A DNA stretch of 13,687 bases from Cochliopodium minus (lineage: Eukaryota > Discosea > Himatismenida > Cochliopodiidae), in contig JAMYWO010000416.1 of assembly GCA_024220525.1 (NCBI GenBank), positions 8,488-22,174 on the forward strand. Direction: 5' to 3'. A program made the position numbers and the translations under genes. Shown here piece by piece: positions 1 through 9,502 of this stretch. Position 1 is the first letter of the stretch. Each line of letters starts with the position of its first letter. The notes below the pieces were generated by a model. It did not search any database. It had not been told where the DNA came from and was given only the letters and a program-made list of their open reading frames with translations.

Positions 1-989
1 TTGGTTCGTCGTCACTGCTCTTTCCAAGTGCTTTTGAAAAAGGATCATCATCTGAATCTTCTTTCTTTGGGATTTTTGGGTTGGGAATTTTATTTTTTGT
101 GTTTTGATGAACATTACTGTGATCCATCAATCTTTCGGTGGAATCACTGTAGGTGATCTTTGGAATCTTGAAAGTCTTGGGACTGGGAGTGTCAGGAACT
201 TTGGTAGGAACTGGGCTAGAAACCTTCCCACTTTCTTGACGTGAGAAACTAGGAGTAGGAATGAAGAAATTGGGAGGAAAATTGAAGACTTTTTCATTGT
301 TGGATCTCTTTTTTAACAATCTCTTCAAAAAATTCATTGTTTTTGGAGGTATCTTCTCGATTATTTCACTTTTGGGAGCCAATGAATCAGATAGGGTTTG
401 GGGAGAAGAACTAGACATGCTTTGTATCCTCATTGTAAGATTTTTGAGGTTGTTGGCATGTTTTTGGAGAACAGAAACGACATCAACATCTTTTGTTTCT
501 CCAAGACTGGGTAGAATTGATTGTGCTTGGCTGAGTTTAAGAGAGAAATTGGGAAGAGTATTAAATTGAGGAGGAGGAGCTTGATTTTGATTTTGATTAT
601 TAGTTGTGATTCCTTTCTTCACCAAATCAGAGATCTGGTGCACTGTCTTGTAAATGGTGGAGACGTTGGGAATAACATTCTTTTGGAGGGATTCATTCAA
701 ATGCTTCTTTAAGAAAGTTTTACTGTTTTTGAACTCATTTTGGAAGAACAAAGTGTTTTTCGTAAACTTTTTCTCGAGCATCTCAAGCTTTTGCTTCGTT
801 TCCAACTGAAGCAGTGCGAGATTTTCGTTCATCTGCTTTTCTGACTCTTTTTTGTTCAAACACAGAGCAACCAAGTTGGGGATCCAGTCGAGATTATTCA
901 CATCGTACATTTCACGTACATAAGACTCTGGACCAGTGTACTCTGTATCGGGGGTTTTGTTCAAATGAACAATAAAATACATGTAAAAC
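1..989 (-). CDS. ITPR: ITPR exon 12: C-terminal tail, open at window edge
   Basis: Residues 2332-2661 and continuing. Begins [24 protein letters not shown] (family: [24 protein letters not shown]); T2347 is the position of RyR1 T5001, the third Ca2+-activation ligand. NLDWIPNLVALCL follows as in the family. Residues ~2368-2430 (rich in K, E, L, Q) form a likely coiled coil, the tetramer bundle of animal receptors. After it comes a low-complexity tail: QNQNQ, PPPQ, many Ser-Pro (TPSFS, VSSPVP, DTPSPK) and acidic stretches (EDSDDD). No stop is met by position 1, so the tail exceeds 300 residues, about twice that of animal receptors. Confidence 0.92.
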
Positions 990-3900
990 CTAAAAAAATA
1001 AGTAAGAAATAAAAACATAAAAATAAAAATAATTTTTTTTTAATAAAAAATAAAATAAAAATTAAAAATTAAAAATTTGAAATAAAAAAATAATATTTTA
1101 AAAATAAATAAAAATTAAAAATAAAATAAAAAAAATAAAAATAAAAAATTTGAAGTAAAAATAAAAAACAAATAAAAAATAAAAAATAAAAAATGATAAA
1201 AAATAAAATAAATGATAAAAATAAAAAATAAAAATAAAAAAATAATATTTTGGATTACCATAAGTTGTGATCCTCTTTGATGTGTAATTCGAAACCTGAT
1301 GCTTCTGTATCAAATTTGTGTCTTTCAATACCACAAACGAAACACCTGTTTTCAATGTCTTCCTCAATGGCTTGCGCTTGTGATCTAAGTTCACCAAAAG
1401 TATCAATGATGATACCGAAGATGATGTTCAAAAGGATCACAATGACAAGGAAAAAGAAAGTTGCGTCATAAATGGTACGGAAACCGATGTTAGGATCATT
1501 CCAACTAGGAACTATTTTAAAAATTAAAAATTATTAATTTTTTGATATGTAAAAAAAAAAAAAATTTATTTTTACCTTTCAAAATGTCCCCAACACCTAA
1601 AATGAAAATTAAATTAAAAATTAATAAAAGTTTAAATAATTTTTAATAAAAATTAAAAATTAATTATAATTTTTTTTTTTTATTACCTCCTCCTTGTCTC
1701 AAACCATCATTCTTTTTATTTGTAAATAAAATTATGTTATTATAAATATTAACTGAGATTTTAATCCCATTTGATTTTAGAAAAAATAATTACCACAATA
1801 GTAATTAAACACATGAATAATGATTCGCAAACCATTTCTCCTGAGTCTCTTGTAAAGCTATCTCTGAAGAACACAAAACCAAGAATGGCATAGATGTAAA
1901 CTATCACAACAGCCAAAAGAGCAGTCAATACAAGCTTTGAAAAAAATGAGAAAATTTAAAATAAAAAACAAAAAATAAAAATTTGAAATAAAAAATTTGA
2001 AAAAAAAAAATAAATTTAATAAAAGTTTAAAAATAAAAAAAAATAAAAATAAAAAACCAAAAACAAAAATAAAAAATGAAAATGAAAATAAAAAACCAAA
2101 AACAAAAATAAAAAATAAAAATAAAAATAAAAATAAAAATAAAAATAAAAATAAAAATAAAAATAAAAAATAAAAAATGAAAATAATAAATTAAATAAAA
2201 TAATAAAAAATAATAAAAAATAATGATAAATAAAAAATAAAAACAAATAAAAGTTTTACTTGGAGCCAATTCTCTGTTACTGATTTGAGGACATACTTCA
2301 ACAAAGAGGATTTGATTACAACGTCGAACAAGTGGAAAACGATGAATAGAGGACCGTTGTGCATAGTAACAGAGAACAAAGCAAAAATAAAGTACAAAAT
2401 ACGATACAAGATGACGCTGTCTGTGACGAGGTAGTAAATAGAAAGGACTCTTCCTTTGAATGTCTCTGGAAGTTCTCCTCTTTTTATTCTTTCAAAATCT
2501 TCGTCGAGAGGAGAAGGTTCTTTGGATTTGTTAGGATTGTTTTCTTTGTCCTCGTCATCTTTCCACTTTCTAAGAATGATGATTTTCCAGGTCGTTATCA
2601 ATTGTGTGAAAAGAATGAGGCCGGAGAACACCAGTTGAACGGTACACAACAAATAAACAATGAGAAAAGGCAGAGTGTTGAGTACAGGTCCAACATAAGT
2701 AGGTATGGCAGCTTCGGTAACATTATTTACTGCATCTGTCAAATTCAAAGTGATATTTGAAAAGAGATCGGAAGAGTTATTCGACAAAAATTGAGGCAGA
2801 TCACTTGTCTCTGTTACATTTAATATGATGGTATCTGTGACATTGGCTATAACTGAAGTTGCAATTTGCGAGAGATCTGGATCGACAGCAGGGATGTAAT
2901 AGAAGGAGATGCACAAGATGTTGATGAGGATGGCTATGAAAAAGGAGATGTTGGAAAAGAACTTTGAATGAGAAGATAACTTGGAGAACAAAGGATGATT
3001 CTCGACAACTTCTTCATGATCCATTTCTTGCATCAGATATCCTGCTTGCTTGAAAAAATCTTCCACTTTTTGCTGATGAGTGTTTCTCTTCACATTATAG
3101 ATGATATGTTTCTTCCTGTTATCTGAAAAGTTGATTTGGGTGGAGATGTTCTCTTCGATACATTTGTTTGGAACAGGAAAGTAAACTCTTTCAAGTTTAT
3201 TGTTTCTGAGGATCTCTATTCTCCCTGTTTTTTCATTCAATTCATCATAATAGTTGCATTTTTCTAGTTTGACCTTGTTCTTCAGATTGTTTTCTGATTT
3301 AATTTAAATTTAATTAATCATGAGCAAATAAATTTTCTTTGTTTTTTTACCATTTTCATAATCCATTAAAGTTTTCATCAATACAAAGTAACGATGGGCA
3401 AGTTTTTTGTTATCTTCAAAGATCTTATCCAGTTTTTCGAGATTGTTTCTCATCAATTTGAAATCGAGAGTTCGGATCAAATGCTCAGGGATGAGATTAC
3501 TCGACATACCTTCCAACAATGACAACAAAGTAAGCAAAGTTTCTTCGTGCAATTCCACTTTCAGATCCTCATGAACATTCTTCAAAGAAAAAGAGAGGAT
3601 CAAGTTGGATCTTTCACACAGCTTTGTAGAAAGCAGTCCAAGCTGATTTTCTTTACAAGGACCTTGGATAAACTCTGTCAAAGAAATGTACATTTGAATG
3701 ATGGATTTGATAACGTAATTGTCAAAGTTGTGCTCAGAAAACATTTCAATGGTGGTAACGGACTCTGCGACGAGATCATAAGACTTGATGTTAGCTTTTT
3801 GTACTCTCAAATAATTTTGTAGGCCAGAGTGATGTCCTTCGCATAAAAGTTGCAAAAACCTGAAAATTCTGTTGAGAAAAAAAGAGTAATGTTTCAAACT

Positions 3901-6900
3901 CTTTTTGACAAAACTTCGAAACTCTTCGTTTTGAGACAACAATTGAAGTTCTTTGACCTCATTGGCTATCTTTCTTATAGTGTTTCTCAGATTCAAGAAA
4001 AAGTCGCTGTCAAGATGTTCTTCCATGTATTTAAGAATAGTGTCTTGAAGCTCCACATTACCACCTACCAAAACAGAAATAGCAAGCAAAGTGGTTTCGT
4101 AGACAATGGATTCTTGATCACAAACAAGAAGTCTCAACAACATAGGAACGATTCCTTGCTTGCCCATTTTCTTTTGTAAATCAACCAGCTCCTCTGTGAC
4201 TTCCTCTTCGCTCTTATTATTTCTGTCCAATATTTTCTTTAAAGATTGGATGGTACTAATGACAAGCTGATTGTTATCTTTGAAACTGACGGTATTGGTG
4301 ACGTGTTTGATCAATGTTTCAACAACCCCTGTCTCCAAATTGGTCTCAAAAATATCCGCCAATTGTTCGATTTCCTTTTGTATTTCAAAAGTGCTTCCAA
4401 CTACTTTAATAAAGTCTTTAACAAAGCCACTCACTTCATTTTCTTCCAAGACCAACTTTTCCTTGTTAGCAACAGGCTGATCGTTCAAGTAATTAGAGAT
4501 GATCAAAAGTTTATCGTCATAATTTCTTTTGAGCTGATTCTTCATCGAATTCATCAAATCATTCAAAGCAGATAAAAAGTTGGGATAATCAACATGTTGA
4601 TCAAACTTTTTGGTTTCATGTATTTGAAACATCAAATCCACCATCGTTTCCAAAATTTTGACATGATTAGATTCTGCCTTGTGAAGGCTGGTGAATGTGG
4701 TGAAATAAGTTTTGATAAAGTTGGATATTCCGGTGAAAACAAGATACTGAGAATCCTCCCTGACGATATCCTCTTTCAACAAGGCCAACATGAAATTCAT
4801 CTCCTCCAAGAAATACTCGATGATCTTCCAAACGTAAAAGTTGAATTCAAGTTCATCATTAACTTTTTCAGCCTCAAAATAAGCCTCCAACATCAAAAGG
4901 ATCAGTTTGCACTTGATCTCTCTGAGATTGATAAGATCCAAGATATGTTCACAGTACTCCTCGAGTGTATAAAGACTTTGTGCTTTAATTTCTGTTTCGT
5001 AGATTTTCCCAGAACAACATTTGGTGATGAGATCGAGCTGGGCAAGATAATATCTGATGATGTTGTCCTCATCTCTATACTCCATCTGCTGTATCATCAC
5101 ATTTCTTTTCTCTTTGCTTTCTGGATCCTTGTAAAGAATGAGTACAGAGTTTGCCTTCTCCAAGAAGATTTTAAGAACAAGATTTTGATTTCTACGATTG
5201 TATTTCCCATTAACGCAAAGGAGATTATCCAAGATGGAGAGTAATCTCGGAACTTTATCAGTAGCAATCACACTGGCGATCTTTTGGACTTGTCTTTCAG
5301 AGACATGTGAACAACAATAGGTATTGTTTTTGAAAATTTCGCAAAGAAAAGAAGATCCTGTTTTGATCAAAAGATACTTTGGTCTCAAAAAGAAATCCAG
5401 ATGTACAAACATTACTTCTTGGTTTTTAGGATTGTTTTTGACGAATTCCTTCAAAAAAGCGAAAGCATAGGTGATGATGTTCTTCTCCAGCTCCTTTCTG
5501 AGATCTTGAAACTTGTTTTTAAGAAGTTCAAAAACAACTTCGTGAACCCTCATGTTAAACATGATTTGTTGGTGGGATTTCCTATCGTCTTCTATCATGC
5601 AATGTTTGATCAACACTTTCAAAATGTCGATGATGGAAGGAACATCACTTGTACTAACCTCTGAAGAAGCAAATTGTCTCAACTTGTCTATTCTCTTCTC
5701 GACTTCCTTGTAAGTGGAAATACTCGAATCAGTAAGCAAAAGTTGGACATCATTCAGGGAATTCAACAATGTTTCTCTTTGATTAAAATGGCTAACAAGA
5801 AGATTGGCACTTATAGAAGAAAGCTGAGGCTGTTTGGTTTTGATGAGAAGAAGTAGAATGTCGGTGAAACTAGGTGTTTTCCATGCTTCATGATCATCAA
5901 AAGATAAAATTTCAGATGCACTTTTGATCAAGACTTTTGTTTCTTCAGTGATAGGGAAAGAAAGGCTTTCTTGATTCTTTTCATCCTTTTTCATTTCGTA
6001 AATCTTTTTGATGGGTCCTTCTGCGAGGCTCAACAATTTGTTCAATCTGATATCCAATCTTTTTTGGAAGATAACAGAAAAGATACAACATATGCTGTAT
6101 TTCAACTTACCCAATTCCACTTTATTCTTTTTGTCACCAATAAGAAGCAAATCTTTTTGTTTTTGTTTGTTAGATTTCTCGAAAGTGGCGAGGATTCGAA
6201 CAAGATATGGTATGATTTCTTTTATTTCGTTGACATCTTCGTAGAAACCAAAAGAAAAGAGAGATTTGAGGATATCCGTGATTGAAATCAAAAGTTTAAT
6301 GTTTGGGAGCTTTTGGATGTCAGTATCTTCGATTCTTGAGAGAAAATTCTTCACAAATTTTTTCACTTCAATGTATTCGATCCCCTTGTACTTTCTTGGA
6401 GTAATTGGTTCGTTGTGCTGTTTTACTTCAAGATGTTCATCGCTTTTTTCAGATTTAAGAAACCAAACTTTGGTGATAGATATCAATTTAAGCTTGACAA
6501 CTTTGGTGATGATATACAAGTGATGCAAAAGATGGCAAAAAGCAGTTCTCAAACTGTCAGGTAATTTGTCATTCCTAAAAAAAGGAGAATATTAAAAAAT
6601 TTTTTAAAAAATTTTTACGAGCAATTTTGAATGAATTTCAAAAATTAATACAAAAAGAAATCAAAAAAAAAAAAGTTTTTTTACCTTACACAAGTCATGA
6701 CAACTTCAAAAGAATATTTATCAGAAATTTCATCCATAGCATCTTGATTTCTCCCAAAAGCACAATCTGATAAAAATTGGATGGAAGTGGTGAAATAATT
6801 CAAAATCTTGGGGCTGGATGTTTTAACGAAATCCTCCAAAGTGATTAGATTTGGTCCTTTAACGTAAACTACCTTGTTCTTTAAAACAACAGGGATGTAC

Positions 6901-9502
6901 AACTTGTTGGATTCTTTGAGAAACTGTTCGGCAAGGTAAGTTTGACTTTCGACTATTTGTTCTCCATTGCAAATACAAAGAACTGAAAAAAAGTCCATTA
7001 TGGAAGACTCTTTGCCTTCTTTCTTTAACTGGGTGATGAAAAAAAGAAGTTGGTGGCGTGTAAGGTTCTTGAGGAGAACAGGATTGTCTCTAAAAAGTTC
7101 CATCAAAGTTTGACTAGCTTCGTGAAAGATTCCTACATGTTCTTGAATAAAATTACTTTCTTTGGAAAGGACATCTCTTTAAAAAAAAATATTAAAGGAA
7201 AGAAACAAAAAAAAGAAAAAAAAAAAAATAATACCTATTTTTTGCGTTTCCCTTCAACATATTTCTCATCATTTGATAAGTCATTTTACAAATATTTACA
7301 AGACCAAAGTTGGTAGGCTCGTTGAGATTTTTGATAGAAATGCCAACTTCCTCATTGAAAGTTTGCTTGAGAAGATCAATGACAACACTAAGAACATTCT
7401 GCTCCCTCAAAGTATCTTGATAAAGCTTATTAGGGTGATGATTTGAATCAAGACATTTGTCAGTCATGCTTTTGATGATGTCATAAGTATTTCTTGCAAT
7501 GGAAGGTATGGTAAGTCTTTTGATGGAAGTTTTAGGAAGGGAAATCAAGGCGAGATATTGTTCCGTGCTCTTTATTTCTCCCAATACTTCATACAAGTTG
7601 AGGAGCTTGCTTTTATTGACGTGGAGCAAGCAGAAAGAGTTGGCGTCGTCCCTTTGGCTCTCTGTTCTCATGTCAAAAGGAATGTTTTTGTTCTTTTCGT
7701 TTTCAAATTTAGGAGCCAAATAAATATTGTGCTCTACGCTTTTGATCAACAAATACCTTTTTAAAAAATTAAATTAAACAAAAAAATAAATTTTAAAAAA
7801 TAACACTAAATCGAAAAATAAGTTTTAAATTTTATTCCTTTATTAATATTTTTAATTTTTTTTATTTTATTTTTTCTTTTTTATTTTTTTTTTACCATTG
7901 TTGTGAACCTCCTCTCACTTCGTCATCTGTTTCATGTTGTGGATGGAGAGACTCAAAAGTAAAAACAGTTTCAGGGATAGTTTCGAAAGTGGTGTGAAGA
8001 GAATAAGATCCCTTGGCCTCTTTCCTCTTGTCCATTTGAGGAGTGCAATTCTCAGAACCAGAAGGATCCTTCTTCTTGTTTTGTCTTACAGCCAAGTATT
8101 CATTGGTAGCGATGTGTTTGAAACGAACATGGGAGTTATACTTTAAATTCCCGCCAAGATGTTCATCTATGTTTTCGATCATCCAAAAAGAGTTTGAATC
8201 ATCCAATTCTGCGCTTTCGAGGCGTATGATATCATGATCATCATCAGAGGTATCGAAAGATTTTATGTTCCCCAATTTGTTAGATACGATCGATTTACGT
8301 TCATTTCTTCTCAACATCACTCTTTCTGATTCTCTGTGGAATATCTTGATTGCATCTCCTGCGCATATATGTTTGGATTCGTAGTTTTGCATGTATGGTG
8401 TGAATGGGATTATCCTCCATGTTGATGCATCTGCTGAGGCGTTCAATTCCTGAAATCCTCCTATGTCCCTTGTTTTGCTGATGTGAAGATACAATCCATA
8501 TTGCTTATTGACCAAAAGAATTTGATCACCAGTATGAATATCTTCTCCTTCTGATCTTATCTTTTTTTATTCAAAGGATATTGAAATTATATTTGTTTGT
8601 TAACATTTATATTGAAATTGAATGATTGCAATATTATGTTTTTCTCTTATAATATGCTTCAAGTGATCGATTTATACTCATCAATGTTTTTAAAATAATT
8701 TTATTTTACCTTATATTTTGGAGTTACAATGAATTTGGCACTATCTGATCCATTTTTGTCCAATACAATCTTTAAATTTTGTTTTTCAAGTGTAGATACT
8801 TCTTTTACTGTCACTGTAAGAAATTTATCACTTTTAACATGCACCAATTGAATGGTTTGTCCATATTTTATATTTTGCTTTTCCCATCTGCTTAATTCCA
8901 TCTCATTATCTTTCTTTTCTGAATTATATCGTTGCATCAAAGAAATTAATTGTTCATCTCCATATTCCATTATTTTCTCTTCTGATGCTCCAACCAATCC
9001 CAATTGTTCCAATTTTTGATGGAATATTTCTTGTTGATCGTATCTCATTTGAGGAACAAATCTGAATATGAAATCACCATACAATTGTGGTATAGATGAT
9101 CTCAATTTACAATGATTATCGACAAATCTATTGAAATATATAACATATTTTTTATTATTCAAGTAAAATAAAGGAATATATGAGTTAAAAGAGAATGGAT
9201 ATATTTTAAATGGTCTTTTTGATATTATCATTTCATCATTTAGATGTTATTTAATTCTGAATTTGTGAATTGAACAAGATAAAAAATTTTTGTTTTATTT
9301 ACCCTTCTGAAGAAATAAAATAATTGGAATTTGTGCATAAAAATGAAACAGAATCCCCCATTTGCAAATATCTATTTTCAATTTTGGGAATTTTGATTGA
9401 TCTTTTCCCCAATAACTTGCTAGCAGCCAAAATAGAGGTCCATGCAGAAGAATCTAATTCATTTTTTGATGTATTTTCTGTTTGAAGAAATTCTTCTTTC
9501 AT
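1..9502 (-). CDS. ITPR: IP3 receptor/ryanodine receptor family Ca2+-release channel (12 exons, 3' end outside window)
   Basis: Family role: tetrameric Ca2+ channel of the endoplasmic reticulum that releases stored Ca2+ to the cytosol. Spliced from minus-strand exons 9502-9303, 9127-8710, 8560-7896, 7756-7235, 7176-6685, 6574-3351, 3293-2260, 1934-1794, 1711-1687, 1596-1576, 1511-1259 and 989-1; all 11 introns are GT-AG and every junction keeps phase, giving 2661 residues, close to the ~2700 of animal IP3 receptors, with the tail still open. Domain order matches the family: N-terminal suppressor (~45-220), MIR (~220-430), RIH (~470-650), helical solenoid, RIH-associated (~1672-1790), six-helix channel (~1950-2290) with GGGVGD filter, C2H2 linker (2304-2329), coiled coil and low-complexity tail. 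The start at 9502 is the first ATG after an in-frame TGA. IP3-contact residues are partly lost while Ca2+-site residues are kept. Family assignment is very secure; alignments were made by eye from memory. Confidence 0.96.
990..1258 (-). other. ITPR intron 11 (269 nt, A/T only in most of its length)
   Basis: Donor GTAATC at 1258, acceptor TTTTTTTAG ending at 990. The interior is almost entirely runs of A broken by single T (on the plus strand), with no conserved reading frame or RNA-like feature. Confidence 0.9.
1259..1511 (-). CDS. ITPR: ITPR exon 11: S6 gate helix and C2H2 linker finger
   Basis: Residues 2248-2332. DATFFFLVIVILLNIIFGIIIDTFGELRS is S6 with its gate (family: [29 protein letters not shown]). 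Then the cytosolic linker finger: Cys2304, Cys2307, His2324 and His2329 in the family's spacing (C-x2-C-x16-H-x4-H), ending HNLW across the splice to exon 12 (family: HNMW). This finger binds zinc in animal IP3R/RyR structures. Confidence 0.95.
1576..1596 (-). CDS. ITPR: ITPR exon 10: 21-nt microexon, core of selectivity filter
   Basis: Residues 2241-2248. Completes GGGVGD and adds ILK (family: GGGVGDVL). Flanked by CATTTTAG and GTAAAA. Phase 1 at both ends and a multiple of three long, so inclusion or skipping does not change the frame, but skipping would remove VGDILK from the pore. Confidence 0.9.
1687..1711 (-). CDS. ITPR: ITPR exon 9: 25-nt microexon, first half of selectivity filter
   Basis: Residues 2233-2241, NDGLRQGG plus the first base of the next Gly. 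Matches the family's SHGLRSGGG immediately before the Ca2+ filter. Flanked by AAAAAG on the acceptor side and GTAATA on the donor side. Phase 0 in, phase 1 out, so skipping it would shift the frame. Confidence 0.9.
1794..1934 (-). CDS. ITPR: ITPR exon 8: S5 helix and shortened pore-loop approach
   Basis: 141 nt, phase 0 at both ends, residues 2186-2232. LVLTALLAVVIVYIYAILGFVFF is S5 (family: ILTAVLALILVYLFSIVGYLFF). Then only 11 residues, RDSFTRDSGEM, precede VCESLFMCLITIV, the first pore helix (family: CETLLMCIVTVL). In human IP3R1 the same interval is about 60 residues and N-glycosylated. This exon contains no ATG-initiated frame long enough to stand out alone; it was found by matching the family and by splice phase. 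Confidence 0.93.
1935..2259 (-). repeat. ITPR intron 7 (325 nt) with tandem AAAAAT hexamer tract and a 29-nt direct repeat
   Basis: Donor GTAAAA at 2259, acceptor TTTTTTTCAAAG ending at 1935. On the plus strand, 2117-2168 is a run of the hexamer AAAAAT (about eight to nine units). Just beside it, 2049-2077 is repeated exactly at 2088-2116 (offset 39), each copy holding ACCAAAAACAAAAAT. It contains no gene: the long minus-strand F/I/Y-rich frames here are read-through of the simple repeat. Confidence 0.85.
2260..3293 (-). CDS. ITPR: ITPR exon 7: pre-channel segment and membrane helices S1-S4
   Basis: Residues 1841-2185. IEILRNNKLERVYFPVP is the family's IEIVR...IVFPVP strand before the channel. 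Hydrophobic segments sit near 1954-1976, 2043-2075, 2125-2150 and 2153-2170. The loop after the first one (~1974-2042) is about 70 residues and holds seven N-x-S/T sequons (N1991, N1999, N2012, N2013, N2020, N2024, N2031). A charged cytosolic loop (2077-2122, with KDDEDKENN) follows the second helix. KYVLKSVTENW is the S4-S5 linker (family: NVIKSVTRN). Confidence 0.94.
3351..6574 (-). CDS. ITPR: ITPR exon 6: giant exon, modulatory solenoid and RIH-associated domain
   Basis: A single 3224-nt exon, residues 766-1841. It opens LPDSLRTAFCHLLHHLYI, the family's 'LPYDLRASFCRLMLHMHV', then LFSFGFYEDVNEI (family: LIYFGFYNFSDL). About 900 residues of helical solenoid with little recognisable motif follow. 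The RIH-associated domain begins near residue 1672: FLQLLCEGHHSGLQNYLR and ISLTEFIQGPCKENQ are near-identical to animal IP3R/RyR. E1678 and E1733 occupy the positions of RyR1 E3893 and E3967, two of the three Ca2+-activation ligands. Leu-rich helices (LLTLLSLLEG, HRYFVLMKTLMDY) close the exon. Confidence 0.95.
6685..7176 (-). CDS. ITPR: ITPR exon 5: end of RIH and following armadillo-like repeats
   Basis: Residues 602-766. The run LMELFRDNPVLLKNLT then ITQLKKEGKESSIMDFFSVLC aligns with the family stretch that follows the RIH domain (LLHNNRKLLEKHIT ... VRKNREPRFLDYLSDLC). It contains the short 'NGEQIVESQ' turn and a strand PVVLKNKVVYV. The acceptor AAAG before AGATGTCC was chosen because it alone keeps frame with exon 4. 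Confidence 0.9.
7235..7756 (-). CDS. ITPR: ITPR exon 4: RIH domain, second half of the ligand-binding core
   Basis: Residues 428-602. Contains DDANSFCLLHVNKSKL (family: EAFAIVPV) and the RIH signature TLREQNVLSVVIDLLKQ (family: LMREQNILKQIFKLLQ). By ungapped alignment the R511 equivalent of human IP3R1 is kept (R545), but K508 becomes D542, R504 becomes K538, Y567 becomes N598 and R568 becomes A599; K569 is kept as K600. The exon ends AATAG before GTATTA, one of only two donors in the window that do not begin GTAA. Confidence 0.92.
7896..8560 (-). CDS. ITPR: ITPR exon 3: MIR beta-trefoil, first half of the ligand-binding core
   Basis: Residues 207-428. Starts IRSEGEDIHTGDQILL, matching the family's 'LRSIGD-x-V-x-x-GD-x-V-x-L'. 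MIR repeats are visible as AGDAIKIFHRESERVM and SHVRFKHIATNEYLAV (family: FRFKHLATGHYLA). The loop that carries the IP3-contact motif RTTGR in animals is here Asp/Ser-rich (FDTSDDDHDIIRLESA) with no RTTGR. The exon ends in phase 2 (TG before GTAAAA). Confidence 0.93.
8710..9127 (-). CDS. ITPR: ITPR exon 2: suppressor domain (Ins145_P3_rec)
   Basis: Residues 67-206. The splice from exon 1 restores EGFVDNHC, equivalent to the family's LGLVDDRC, which fixes the acceptor at ATTTCAATAG. Further family marks are FRFVPQMRY followed by an amphipathic helix, then IKYGQTIQLVHVKSDKFLTV, the most conserved strand pair of the trefoil. The exon ends exactly at a codon (AAG before GTAAAA). This exon looks more AT-rich than exons 3-6. 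Confidence 0.92.
9303..9502 (-). CDS. ITPR: ITPR exon 1: N-terminus and start of suppressor domain
   Basis: Encodes residues 1-67 and ends in phase 2 at GAAGG before GTAAAT. The first ~40 residues are a Ser/Thr/Glu-rich extension; animal IP3 receptors begin their beta-trefoil within about ten residues of Met1. The family opening follows: YLQMGDSVSFLC, then NYFISSEG, matching the 'hydrophobic-x-GD-x-x-S/C-L' first strands of the Ins145_P3_rec domain. An in-frame TGA lies three codons upstream of ATG 9502, which supports this start, although an upstream non-coding exon cannot be excluded. Confidence 0.88.

Noticed and set aside
1098-1406. Minus-strand 102-codon frame beginning MILLVNLDHKRK
   Set aside because: Wrong frame of ITPR exon 11 running into intron 11; the other frame carries the S6 helix and the C2H2 finger.
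2049-2168. Regular repeats as a possible CRISPR array
   Set aside because: Hexamer slippage and one simple duplication in a eukaryotic intron; no unique spacers.
2016-2269. Minus-strand frames of repeating F, I, Y and L
   Set aside because: They are translations of the (ATTTTT)n intron tract; both frames of the repeat are open for the same trivial reason.
4594-5244. 216-codon open frame on the plus strand, with several shorter plus-strand frames between 3547 and 6523
   Set aside because: They lie antisense to the conserved 3.2-kb ITPR exon, show no family features, and are expected shadows of a long AT-rich exon.
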